Below the pieces are notes generated by a model that saw only the letters and a list, made by a program, of their open reading frames with translations, was not told the DNA's origin and searched no databases. Source: Apium graveolens (Eukaryota > Streptophyta > Magnoliopsida > Apiales > Apiaceae). From it: 64,000 bases of DNA. Shown here piece by piece: positions 10,770 to 21,792 of this stretch. The stretch spans positions 289,342,423-289,406,422 of the forward strand of contig NC_133650.1 in assembly GCF_009905375.1 (NCBI RefSeq), given 5' to 3'. The first letter of the stretch is position 1. Each line of letters starts with the position of its first letter. A program made the position numbers and the translations under genes.

Positions 10770-13700
10770 TTAAAAATAATTAAGCATACCTAACTCACTT
10801 ACCAATCTAGTGAAAGTTGATTCATCAAGTGGTTTGGTAAAGATATCTGCAAGTTGCTTCTCACTTGGAACAAAATGAAGTTCCACAGTACCATTCATGA
10901 CATGTTCTTGAATGAGGTGGTACTTGATGTCAATGTGCTTGGTCCTTGAATGCTGCACAGGATTTTCAGTAATAGTAATGGCACTTGTGTTGTCATAAAA
11001 AATTAGGATCTTGTCCACATATAGACCATAGTCCAATAATTGATTCTTCATCCATAAAATACGTGCACAACAACTACCAGCAGTAATATATTCAGCCTCA
11101 GCTATAAAAGTAGATACTGAATTTTGTTTCTTACTAAACCATGACACTAGCTTATTTGTTGTACTTTTTCTAACAATTTTACAACCTGCATAATCTATAT
11201 CTGAATAACCAGTTAGATCAAAACCAAAATCTCTAGGATACCAAATACCAAGTTTTAGTGTTCCTTTGAGATATCTGAAAATTCTCTTAATAGCTACTAA
11301 ATGAGATTCTCTAGGATCAGCTTGAAATCTAGCACAAAGATAATTAGCAAACATTATATCTGGTCTACTAGCTGTTAAATATAAAAATGAGTCAACCATG
11401 CCTCTATAGTTTGAAATGTCCACAGACTTTTCAGTAGTGTTCAATTCAAGTTTAGTGGCAGTGGTCATGTGAGTTTTTGCAGATGTGCAATTCATTAAGT
11501 CAAACTTCTTTAAAATATCATAAATATATATGGTTTGACTAATGAATATTCCATCACTAACTTGCTTAACTTGTAAACCAAGAAAGTAAGTTAGTTCTCC
11601 CATCATGCTCATTTCATATTTACTTTGCATTAATTTGGCGAACTTTTTGCAAAATTTCTCGTCTGTAGAGCCAAATATAATGTCATCTACATAAATTTGA
11701 ACAAGTATACTAGAGTCATTAACATTTCTAAAGAAAAGAGTTTTGTCAACAGTGCCTCTTGTGAAACGATTTTCTAAAAGAAATTTTGACAAAGTATCAT
11801 ACCAGGCTCTAGGTGCTTGCTTCAAACCATACAGTGCTTTCAAAAGATAGTAGACAATCTGGAAAGTTGGGGTCTTCAAAACCAGGAGGCTAACTAACAT
11901 AGACTTCCTCCTCCAAATCTCCATTTAGAAATGTACTTTTGACATCCATTTGATAGACCTTGAAATTGGAATGGGCTACATAGGCTAGAAAGATTCTGAT
12001 GGCTTGAAGTCTTGCAACAGGAGCAAAGGTCTCATCAAAATCTATTCCTTCTTGTTGACAATAGCCCTTAGCAACCAATCTAGATTTATTCCTGACTACT
12101 ATGTCATTTTCATCCATCTTGTTTCTGAATACCTATTTGGTGTCAATAGGATTCTTGCCTTTAGGTTTGGGTACTAGCTTCCAAACCTTATTCCTTTCAA
12201 ATTGGTTTAGCTCTTCCTGCATAGCTAAAATCCAATCAGGATCCAACAAAGCTTCTTCTACCTTCTTTGGCTCTTCCTGAGACAGGAAGCTGCTGTATAG
12301 ATATTCTTCTTGAGTTGATTTTCTAGTTTGCACTCTTGAAGTTGCATCACCAATAATTAGTTCAAATGGGTGATCGCTAGTCCATTTTCTTTGTTGTGGT
12401 AAATTAGCTCTAGATGAAGAGGCCTCAAATTTTTCTTGATGTGTGACTAAGTTTTGATTTAAAGAAACTCCCCCTGAGTTTGTGGATCTTTGACTTGAAG
12501 TTGGGTTCCTTTCTGTATGTGATATGTATTGACTTTCAACTCCTATTGATGGCTCAACAGATGTTGGTCTTTGCATTTCGACGGATGATGCAGATTGTCT
12601 CTCAATGGATGATGCACCTTGTCTCTCGATGAATGTTGAATTATGTGCTTCATTTGTTTTTGACTTTTCTGCATTATCCTTAGATATTATTTCTTGATCA
12701 CTTTCATCATCACTATCATCACAGTTCATCTCAACATTGTCAAATTTGAGGATTTTATGGAAACCTTCATCTTGCAGTCCTTCAATCTTCTTATCATCAA
12801 ATACAACATGTACAGATTCCATAACAATTTTAGTTTTGAGATTGTAGATTTTGTATGATTTTCCAACTACATACCCAACAAAAATACCTTCAACTGCTTT
12901 GGAATTAAACTTTCTATGCTGCTCAGTTTGATGCCTTAGAATATACCATTTGCTGCCAAAGACATGAAGAAAGTTTAGTGTTAGCTTCTTGTTCATATAT
13001 AATTGATAAGGGGTCATGCATTTTGCCTAATTAACCAAAGAAATATTATGAGTATAGCATGCAGTATTTACAGCTTCTGCCCAAAAAAAAGTTAGTAACT
13101 TTGATTCTTCTAGCATTGTCCTTGCAGCTTCAATTAGAGGCATGTTCTTCCTTTCCACAACTCCATTTTGTTGTGGAGTCCTTGCTGCTAAAAACTCATG
13201 CATGATCCCATTTTCTTCACAAAATAACCTCATTATAGAATTCTTGAACTCAGTTTCATTGTCACTCTTGATTCTTCTAACTTTGAGATCGGGATGATTG
13301 TTGACGTGCCTTAAATGATTGATAATGATTTCACTAGCTTCATCTTTAAATTTGAGAAAATATGTCCAAGTGAACTTTGAGAAATCATCAACAATCACTA
13401 GGAATTATCTTTTCTTTGAGATTGACAACACATTGTCTGGTCCAAATAAATCCATGTGCAATAGTTGTAGTGGTTCTTCAATTGTAGATTCAAGTTTCTT
13501 TTTGAATGATTCCTTGATCTGTTTTCTTTCTGACAGGAATCACACAATCCATCATTTGAGAACTCAACTTGAGGAATGTCTCTTACAAGATCTTTCCTGA
13601 CTAATTCATTCATAGTCTTGAAGTTCAGATGGGACAGTTTCTTGTGTCACAACCAACTTTCATCTTGACTTGCTTTGCTGAAAAGACAAGTAATAAAATT

Positions 13701-14069
13701 TTCACTTGATAAGTTGAAGTCAGCTAGATACACATTTCCTTTTCTCACTTCAGTAAGAACCACTTTGTTGTTCCTTTTGTTGGTAACAACACAGGCTTCA
13801 GAATTGAATGTTACTGAGTTGCTCTTATCACAAAGCTGGCTAACACTAAAAATATTATGTTTGAGTCCATCCACTAGAGCAACTTCTTCAATGATGACAT
13901 TGTCTTTAGAAATCAAGCCATATCCCACAGTATACCCTTTATTGTCATCTCCAAAAGTAATACTTGGGCCATCTCTCTCCTTAAACTCAGTGAGCAGGGT
14001 AGAATCTCCAGTCATGTGCCTTGAGCAATCACTATCCAAATACCAAAGATTCTTTCTATTTTCCTGCAC
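10770..14069 (-). pseudogene. Sirevirus-like pol: protease, integrase, reverse transcriptase, RNase H (multiple breaks)
   Basis: The minus-strand pieces 14069-13647, 13613-13398, 13398-13027, 13017-12133, 12117-11890 and 11924-10770 give protease, integrase, RT and RNase H in copia order. The protease motif reads LDSDCSRHM, where LDSGCSRHM is usual. The integrase core has DDFSKFTW, SDNETEF (usually SDNGTEF) and GVVERKN. RT has [32 protein letters not shown] and YVDDIIFGS. RNase H has YSDIDYAG and AEAEYI. Stops or frameshifts separate the pieces near 13620, 13400, 13020, 12125 and 11900. It is non-functional, and the copia assignment is certain. Confidence 0.92.
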
Positions 14070-14338
14070 ACATCAGAATCAAATCAAATTGATTTTGGTA
14101 CCCAAGTTTCCTTGGGTCCTGCCTTGTTAGCCTTCTTTTTAGGTTTCTTAGGCTTGTCCTCATTTGAGTTAGGTGATTTAGATTCAACCTTGGTCACTAG
14201 AGTAGGGATTTAAAAACCATTCATAATAACAGAGTTATCATCCACAGGTTGGTTAACATGAAATGACATATTATGTACAAACATGTTATTCCAGTATGAC
14301 ATGCTAAATGGCACTTGAGGCATACTAAATGCAGCATA

Positions 14339-16495
14339 TTAAGGATTTTGTGCAAATGGCATATTAGCAAATTGTGCATTTAAATTTTGTGCAGGCATGA
14401 TATTCATAGGCATTGTGGGTATGTTGGGAAATGAGGGAGGTGCAGACATAGGAGCAGGCATAGCAAGTTTGCAATTAATAAATAAATGATTAACACTACC
14501 ACACTTAACACAGATTTTTCTAGGAGCATATTTATCAGGTATGTAGTTGTTATGTTTGTTAATTCCTACTTTCCCAATCCTATTATTTTTCCTTTTAGAT
14601 TCTGCCTTAACCTCAATTTTCTCCAATCTGTCATTTAGTTATTTTATTGACAAATGATCCACATTAACTCTTTTGTTTTCCTTGACTTAACTTGATTATC
14701 CTGTAACAAAGTTCTTAGAAACTGATCCATACTTCTCATTGAGTTTAGGTAGTTTAGCTTTGCTAATTGGTTTTCTTTCATTCGATGGATGTGGTTATTT
14801 GTCTTTCGACGGATAATTCTTTTTATCATTCGACGGATAATCTTCATTATTCGTTGAATCCATATATGTTGAAAGTCCTTTTACCAAACTAGAATCCAGT
14901 TTCTCCTTGCTCTTTTTCCAGGCTTCTTCACATAATGATTCTATACCTTGAACTTTAGCAATTTGGGTATGAACGTCTCTTGTGACTTCCAGGCCTTGAT
15001 TACCTCTTGCTCTCGTTCAATCTGATTTTTTAAAATCTTTTCTTTCTTTAAAGATTCAGTCAGTTCTTCTTTAGCAATTCTACACTCTATTTTTAGTTTT
15101 TCAAACTCAAAAAATTGAGTTTCTAACACAGTATTTCTTTCACTTAAAAACAAATTATTTTCCTTAATTTTTGTGTTTTCTTTAGTGAGAGATTTAAGTG
15201 TAACACACAAGTGATATAACTCTGTTGACATGTCATTTATAGCATCATTACACTCATCTTTAGAAAGGTATGCTACATTAGTAGTGATTACCTGATTGCT
15301 TGAAGAACTGACCTCTCCTTCATCTGATTTGGCCATTAGAGCTAGATTGACATAGCTTGTTTCTTCATCTTCATCTACCCCATCAGCTGCCGAGTCATTT
15401 TCTTGAGCCGGAAAATCCCTTTCCCTTTGTTTGAGCAATTCAAAGTATTTCTCTTTATAATCCACAGGCTTAAACTTCTTTTTTCAGAATCAGGCTTTCT
15501 GCATTCACTTGCAAAATGACCACTCAAGCCACATTTGAAACATTTGAATATAGATTTATCCACCATGTTTCTATTTGGCTTGGCTGCTCCAAAATTATTT
15601 TTAAATTTGAGCTTGGAAAACCTTCGTGATAGAAAAGCTAGATGTTCATCTATGTCTTCCATTCCATCCTGACTAAAATGATCTTCATGCTCAGCCACTA
15701 CCCCTTTTTATTTGCCTTCACAAACCTTGGAGTTTGGTGCAGATTCCACAGCTTCAACATTCATCTCTTTCACACTATCTTTTTTAGCCACCAAAGCTAT
15801 AGATCCTCCCTTCTTTCTTCCTTTCTCTATCTGCTCATCTTGTTCCAACTCAAACTCATAAATTTTTAGAATGCCATACAGTCTCTCCAAGGTAAATTCC
15901 TTGTAATCTTGAGAATTTCTGAGAGAGACAGTCATGGGCTTCCACTCTTTTGGTAGAGATCTAAGGGATTTCGGGTTTGAATCCTTTGTCTGATAGACTC
16001 TTCCATGCAGCTTTAGTGTACTTAGTAGTTTTTGAAATCTACTAAAGATGTCACTTAAAGATTCATTGTCTTCACAATGAAAGTGCTCATACTGCTGGAT
16101 TAAAAGTTGCGTCTTGTTTTACCTCACTTGTTCAGTTCCATCACATATAATTTGAATTGTATCCATAATATCTTTAGTAGTTTTGCAGTTGATGACATTG
16201 TCAAATATATCCCCATCAAGACCATTGAACAGAATCTTCATAGCTTTCTTGTCTTTGTGCACTTGCTCAATGTCTTCATCTGTCCATTCTGATTGTGGCT
16301 TTGGAACACTTTGATCATTGCCTATAGCTCCTTCAGTGTCTGTAGCAGCTTTTCAAGGAACATGAGAGCCTTTTTCTATGCAATAAATATATCTTTCATC
16401 TTGAGAGAGAAGATGCAGGTGCATTTTCACCTTCCAATGGTGATAGTTGTCTTTTCCAAGAAAGGGATCTTCACTCCAACATCCTTCCTGCTCAT
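14339..16495 (-). pseudogene. Sirevirus-like gag with two CCHC knuckles, broken
   Basis: A gag ATG lies at 16495, about 47 nt after the PBS. Reading on the minus strand gives a UBN2-type copia gag (WKVKMHLHL, WTDEDIEQVHKDKKAMKILFN, QQYEHFHCEDNESL, LERLYGILKIYEFEL) with in-frame stops and shifts. A zinc knuckle CFKCGLSGHFASEC (CX2CX4HX4C) lies at about 15500-15550. It is followed by an acidic and coiled-coil region (15465-14941), a repeat-rich basic stretch (14847-14644) and a second knuckle CVKCGSVNHLFINC at about 14470-14510. Protease follows at 14069. The extension between gag and protease is typical of long Sirevirus gags. Coding is lost. Confidence 0.8.
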
Positions 16496-16541
16496 GTTGT
16501 TAGTTACTTTGATATTTAAACTCTTAGTGTGTCAAGAGCTT

Positions 16542-16553
16542 GCTCTGATACCA
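16542..16553 (-). other. Primer binding site of the Sirevirus-like element (initiator Met-tRNA type)
   Basis: The minus strand reads TGGTATCAGAGC, the standard plant copia PBS matching the 3' end of initiator Met-tRNA. It lies directly inside the 5' LTR. Confidence 0.9.
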
Positions 16554-16555
16554 AT

Positions 16556-17562
16556 TATTATTCCTAAACAATCTAACAACTAGAATTACAGAAAGGGGGG
16601 TTGAATGTAATTCTTGGTTTTTTTTCAATTTTTTGAAATTTCTTGCAAATATAAATATAAATGTGTATGAATATGCTAAGTGCGGATAAGAAATATTCAA
16701 GTATTCAAAACACAAAGTAAATAAAAAAAGATGTTTAAAAACTTTCTGGTGGATTGTTATTTCCACCAGATATATAAATATATATATATATATGTAGAAG
16801 GTCTCTGTGATGCCAAAAAGCACACAGCTGCTTACAAGTGATTTTAAAAGAGAGAACTAAGAAATTCTTAACAGATTGTGCCTTCTCTATTTCTCAGTTC
16901 TTTCGATTAAAATATTTTTCTACTTGTTACTCTTGGTTTATATATTACCATGTTACATGTGAGAAAGACAAACTAATAAAAGAAAACATGTCTAAGTCTA
17001 ATCACAGGTTTCTTCATTTCTCCATCCAGCATCTTTGTATTTCTTCAAGTTATCATGGAAATGGAAATGCTTCTTGATCTTCATAATTCTGATTATAGGC
17101 TGCCACATTCCTTTTATGTATAATCAACCCATGTGACTGTCAAGTCACCATCAACTCCTATTTGAATTTGTTATCCGTCGAGACTCTGTTGAATCATCCG
17201 TCGAGACTCTATTGGATCATCTATCGAATATGACTTAGGTCATCCGTCGAAGTCTTGTAGAAACATCCGTTGAAAGTCTTTTCATAGAAGTTGACTCAAT
17301 TTCACTCATACAAAATTACAAGGCATCTAATATGTACAATTAGCCAACTTATTTTGCATATCATTCTTGTAGTCAACATGACTTAGAATATCCTATAACT
17401 TCTAATTCTCTAAGACATTACAGTACACAAGATTGTGCTACAAAAACTTATTAAAGCATAAGCTACTCTTTCAACGGATGACAAAGATCCGTTGAAAACT
17501 ACAAAATCACTTAATTAAATCTACTAAGGTGTTTTGGTAAAATTATCATCAAGCCTACAACA
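16556..17562 (-). mobile_element. 5' LTR of the Sirevirus-like element
   Basis: On the minus strand the LTR starts TGTTGTAGG at 17562 and ends just before the PBS. Its last bases (AATAATA) look like a mutated CA end. It is about 1.0 kb. It holds a TA-rich core promoter region around 16770-16800 and a cluster of TCCGTCGA motifs at 17165-17280 and 17470-17500. The 3' LTR is not in the window, so the ends cannot be checked by comparison. Confidence 0.75.
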
Positions 17563-17640
17563 TATTCCTAAGAATTACATCTACTCCCACAATATTCCAA
17601 TATGCCTGATAAAATTTCAGATTTAATCCATCGAGGCCAG
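17563..17640 (-). pseudogene. 78-bp LINE reverse-transcriptase fragment left between two insertions
   Basis: On the minus strand this encodes PGLDGLNLKFYQAYWNIVG, the start of a plant LINE RT domain (PGPDGLNPxFYQ is usual). Across the Athila-like insertion it joins in frame with the LINE piece ending HSDKS at 28743. It therefore belongs to the same LINE copy. Confidence 0.85.
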
Positions 17641-17645
17641 GTGAT

Positions 17646-19102
17646 TGTTAGGGCAAAATCACGCACTAATATTCACGCAAGTATACGCGTTCGCAAGTAA
17701 TATAGAATACTTTCTAGTTCGTTCCCATAGAGACTCCGACTGAATTATTGTCTAATTAAACTCACTCACCAATGTATGATTACTTCTCAATGTTAAGACA
17801 CTAACACTTAAAATTGTTGATTAAATATTTAACTACAATTAACTACTTAATTAATCACTTAACTAACACTTCAATTTATCAACAATAAAACACTCATGAG
17901 ATCACAACTTCATTATTACTTCCTTCAATAGCCATTGTTATTACCTTTAGCATGTGACAGTGATGATATTAATCGAATAACACGAAACTGATAAAAGCCA
18001 ACTTTCATTATACTAATACTATTCTACCAAGCATCCACAATTAAGATAGAAGTTGAATAGTCATCAATTATGTTGAGTTCCTATATGTCTACAGAAATTG
18101 ACAACACAACGATTTAAGCACAAGTTATTCCTTTTGATTACATAGGGCAAATAAAACTGTTAGAGTTACCCACTAATCATATACAACGTACATGAACCTA
18201 TGCTAGTATGGCAAGTTCTAAATCTCAAGATCCATCGTCGCTTCACAAGAGATTAACACCCTATCTTATATGTTCGCGACGCACATAAGACGACTACGCA
18301 CAACCAATACTAGATATCATACAATCATCACACACTAAAGTATTAAACAATTAACTAAAGAATTCCATAATAAATCCGTTGCAACCCCATGATCACGATT
18401 AGCCCATAATAGCACTTATCGTCATCATGGGTTCATATGAAATCATGATAAACAAACACAAGAAAATAATAACTAAACTAATTATATTAAAACAGAGTAC
18501 GTCACAAGAGTAAATAAGTTCAAAGCAAGAAAACTAGCATCCAACGTTACAACGAAACAAGAATCACAAGAAGATATGCTTCCTCTTCGTTGTAGTGTGC
18601 TAAATCGGTCTTCTTCCTTATCTCCTTCGCTCCTTGCATAAAAACACGATCTTCTTCAATCTCCCCTTGTGAAAAACGTCTCAAATCTACTTATATAATA
18701 GTCCCATAAAACTCAGATTACATAGAAGTGGAAACCAAACAGAAGTAGAAGTCCTGAAATAATATATCTTTTTCCCCGACCCTGCGCGGCCGCTCAGCAT
18801 AGCTGAGCGGGCGCTCAGCTTGCTGCGCGGCCGCTCAGCAATGCTGAGCGGGCGCTCAGACCTCTACTGGAAAAAATCTGATTTTGCTCCGTTTCTTCGC
18901 CGTAATCTGCCCGTTTCTTTCCTTTCGCAATGGTGAACACATGCCAAGGCTTATTCTTGATGATTCCTCCCCCGAAATGCAACTAATACCCTGAAATGCA
19001 TAAACACTAGAAAAACGCATCAAATACACAAAATACTTGATTTCAAGACACCAATTTAAGCCATTTTAAGACGTTCTAAGTGGTATAAAATGCCACTTAT
19101 CA
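17646..19102 (-). mobile_element. 3' LTR of the Athila-like element
   Basis: It runs TGTTAGGGC to CTTATCA on the plus strand. A TATA box (TATTATATAAG on the minus strand) lies at about 18700-18691. Two 37-nt GC-rich hairpins lie at 18782-18818 and 18823-18859, upstream of the TATA in the direction of transcription. Confidence 0.95.
18782..18859. repeat. Pair of GC-rich hairpins in U3 (3' LTR copy)
   Basis: Each 37-nt unit has 17-nt arms around ATA or AAT, with right arm GCTGAGCGGGCGCTCAG and two mismatches to the left arm. The two units are separated by CTTG. The surrounding LTR is AT-rich, so the GC block stands out. Confidence 0.9.
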
Positions 19103-20184
19103 CACCCCAAACTTAAATCGATGCTTGTCCTCAAGCGTCACAGACTCAAAAATAAATAAAAAAACATGCATGAATGCAATCTATATGAAAATGCAGCGAT
19201 CCCCCTTACTACGATTAGCCAACCAAATTGCAACATCTCAACGAATGCAGTTAGACAACTAAAGATCAATAAACTCATGCAAACGGACATACAGCCAGAA
19301 ACGTGGTGTGTGCAGATGCTTAACAGATATGCTTCGGAACTAGACCAATTATTATGACTAGACTATCCTCAAGGCAATCCAATGATTATACAAAGAATAA
19401 AAAAATTCTAGGCACAAAGTGATATACAACACTACAAGAACTCTGGAGCTTATTACGGAATCGTGCTTTTTATTCACAACTCAAATGCTTATTTGACCGT
19501 GCAATGAGTGAGGTCCACAAAAGACTTATACAATGGTATCCATGTAACGAGCGTTAGGTTAGCGGATCCTAGACTCTAAAAGCCTTAGGTCACTAGGCAC
19601 AAAGTCCCCTAAGAACTTAATACCTCGAATACCAAAGAGCCCACTCTAGATCAATTATGCATAAAAAAAAAAATCTCCCTTTTTTTTTCATTATATAACT
19701 TCTGAGCAAGTGCGTTTCGCACCCTATGCGAGCCGGCTACTAGCCATTTGACGCCTAGCCATAACTAGGAACAAATTCCATTTTTTTTTCTCCAAAATTT
19801 TTTCTTTTTCATGCCTTTATCACTAAGAACCTATTATCGAATTCTAAGCATAATAAGTAGATTGACCTTGAAAACAACCAAATCATAACAACAATCTAGC
19901 CCTTACGCATTCTCTAAGACTTAGTGGAATTACAAGTGTTTCTAGCATGCATATCAACCTACACGACTTAATATCACTTTAATGCTATCACTTCACTCGC
20001 ATCAATATCACAATTCAGTCGATAAATCATTGCAAAAGGGATCATGGCAAATGCAACTATATGAACTAAACTATCATGAATATGCAGCTATATGACACAC
20101 ACACAATATTCCTTCACTACCACCCCCAAACTTAAAATCTTCACTGTCCTCAATGAAGGTAGTAGAAAGGAACACAGGGTATAC
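19103..20184 (-). other. Non-coding 3' region of the Athila-like element, with two polypurine-tract-like sites
   Basis: There is no convincing ORF. At the LTR edge the minus strand reads TTTAAGTTTGGGGTG directly before TGATAAG, a typical Athila polypurine tract. A second copy, TTTTAAGTTTGGGGGTGG, lies at about 20109-20127 just after the extra ORF, again next to a GAGGACA stretch. The rest is AT-rich with poly(T) tracts near 19665-19690 and 19780-19810. Confidence 0.7.
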
Positions 20185-21357
20185 CTACTCGGAGTCATCA
20201 TCATCATCACCCTCAGTGGGTGGAGAATCAGGTGGCGGGTATGCAGAGTCCTCACCAAAAACTGGCCACTGGATATCAGCTCCAAGGCCCCGAAAAGCAG
20301 TCCCTAACGCAAGGGTGAGCTCTTGAGCAAACCTGCTCTGCGTCTCATACATGGCATCCATCTGCCGTGAAAGCCTCCTATACTGAGCATCAGCCAACCC
20401 AGCACCCTCCTGAGCTCTCGAAGAACCAGCCGCATCACGCCCTGGCCTAGCCATAGTAGCACCTCGTGCTGGACGCCCTCCTGGAAGACGATAACCCAGC
20501 CCATGCTCCTCAGGCTCACCACCGGTCCACTCCTGCATCCCATTCAGAGTGCCAGAATCAATCGGAGCTGCCGGCAACTGCAACTGCTCATGAGCCGGCC
20601 AGTTCACTCCCACTGCTTGGCATAGCTTCATAACCGTGGATGCATAAGGGATGTTCATATGCTTCGCCCCCCTCAAAAGCTTCAGAATTCCTTGGTAGAT
20701 GAACTCACCAAGGTCCACATAATACTCCTCATTCAGAATTCCCCACAACAACTGTGCTCTCTCAACTGTGACCTCGTGTGCATGCGAAGAAGGCAAAATA
20801 TTAGCACAAATAAATGCATTCCATGCACGGGCATACCTGTTCATGGCGATCGCCGGAAAGTGACGATACTCATTAGTGCCGATCCTGAAGGTCCAAACCG
20901 TGCCCGGTCGACAGAGAGTCGCACAAATCAAATCCAAGTCAAAGTCCGCAGCAGTCTTTTCATTCCAGTTCTCCTCCTCGGGCTTCCTCTCTCGCTGTCC
21001 AATCACACGGCGAATCGCCGCAGGGTGATAATCAACTGTCAGCCCTCGGACCACAGAAAACCCATTCTTTTCGGCCTTCGTGTTCGCATAGAACTCGCGA
21101 ACCACACTCATCGGCACTGCTTCGGGCGACTCGCAGAAAGCTATCCACCCCTTCTCTGCAATCATGGGCAGTAACTCACCATCCCTCCCCGATGGTAAAA
21201 ACCCTCTCTCCTTGAGAATCGGCTTCCCCAAAAGCCTAGTGTACTCCTCCTCCGCAACTCTGTCAGTTAACCGAGGCCTTGCAGCAGTACCCCTCGATGA
21301 ATCAGCAGTAGGAACTGTGCTGCTGCTGTCAATAGTGCGTGCTCTCTTGGGTGCCAT
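20185..21357 (-). CDS. Extra ORF of the Athila-like element (plant transposon protein type), intact
   Basis: 390 codons run uninterrupted from ATG 21357 to the stop at 20185. The N-terminus is basic and Ser/Thr-rich. Residues about 25-245 resemble the putative plant transposon domain found in Athila-type elements (FYANTKAEKNG, VRGLTVDYHP, AAIRRVIGQ, YARAWNAFICANILPSS, WGILNEEYYVDLGEFIYQGI). A Gly/Arg linker follows, then a short possible coiled coil (YRRLSRQMDAMYETQSRFAQEL) and a C-terminus ending in a run of Asp. No signal peptide or membrane helix is seen, which argues against an envelope protein despite the env-like position. It is on the same strand as pol but has its own TATA box and hairpin upstream. 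It is open while pol is broken. Function is unknown. Confidence 0.8.
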   Translation of the reverse strand: MAPKRARTIDSSSTVPTADSSRGTAARPRLTDRVAEEEYTRLLGKPILKERGFLPSGRDGELLPMIAEKGWIAFCESPEAVPMSVVREFYANTKAEKNGFSVVRGLTVDYHPAAIRRVIGQRERKPEEENWNEKTAADFDLDLICATLCRPGTVWTFRIGTNEYRHFPAIAMNRYARAWNAFICANILPSSHAHEVTVERAQLLWGILNEEYYVDLGEFIYQGILKLLRGAKHMNIPYASTVMKLCQAVGVNWPAHEQLQLPAAPIDSGTLNGMQEWTGGEPEEHGLGYRLPGGRPARGATMARPGRDAAGSSRAQEGAGLADAQYRRLSRQMDAMYETQSRFAQELTLALGTAFRGLGADIQWPVFGEDSAYPPPDSPPTEGDDDDDSE

Positions 21358-21455
21358 TGATTCATGAAAAAAAATGTGTAAGAACTGAGTTTTGGTGTTT
21401 GGGAGAGAGTTTTAAGTGTAGGAATTTTGTGGGAGATATGTAGGATAGGTGTATG

Positions 21456-21638
21456 TATATATAGGGTGTGGATTAGATTAGGGTTTGGGAATTAAGGGTT
21501 AAAATGATGGGGTAGTGGGAACAAATCGTGGGTTTATGGGCTACAACTATTTTTTTTTTCTGAACTGTAAAAAAAAAAAAATTCTGGTACTCGACCCCTG
21601 AGCGGTCGCTCAGCAAAGCTGAGCGGGCGCTCAGGGGG
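21456..21638 (-). promoter_or_regulatory. Candidate internal promoter for the Athila-like extra ORF
   Basis: On the minus strand a 44-nt hairpin (21638-21595; 20-nt arms around AAA, two mismatches, right arm GCTGAGCGGGCGCTCAGGGG) precedes a TATA box CCTATATATAC at 21465-21456. The TATA lies about 100 bp before the ATG at 21357. The LTR has the same hairpin type about 80-160 bp before its TATA. Promoter function is inferred. Confidence 0.5.
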
Positions 21639-21792
21639 TCACTGGAAAAAAAAAATTCCAGCCCCTGTTTTCTGATTTTTTTGTGTTTTTGGATAGGTTA
21701 TTAACTTCTAAGGGTTCCTGTAATAACAAATCATGGGTTGCCTCCCACGCAGCGCTTCTTTTTCGTCATTAGCTTGACGTTTCGTACCCTTC

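Larger units (their letters stand above)
6179..17562 (-). mobile_element. Sirevirus-like Ty1/copia element, truncated on the left by the Tat-like insertion
   Basis: Read on the minus strand the order is 5' LTR (17562-16556), initiator-Met-tRNA-type PBS, gag, protease, integrase, reverse transcriptase, RNase H, then a large downstream ORF. This is copia order with the extra ORF typical of Sireviruses. The 3' LTR is missing because the Tat-like element was inserted near 6179 and the rest lies off the left edge. Many frameshifts and stops show it is dead. It is inserted in a LINE whose reverse transcriptase reading stops at about 17563. Confidence 0.85.

Noticed and set aside
20659..21174. 171-codon plus-strand ORF opposite the Athila-like extra ORF
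   Set aside because: The minus-strand frame has the conserved domain; this one is antisense noise.
20185..21357. Envelope gene in the Athila-like element
   Set aside because: Position fits, but there is no signal peptide, membrane helix or glycoprotein-like Cys pattern.
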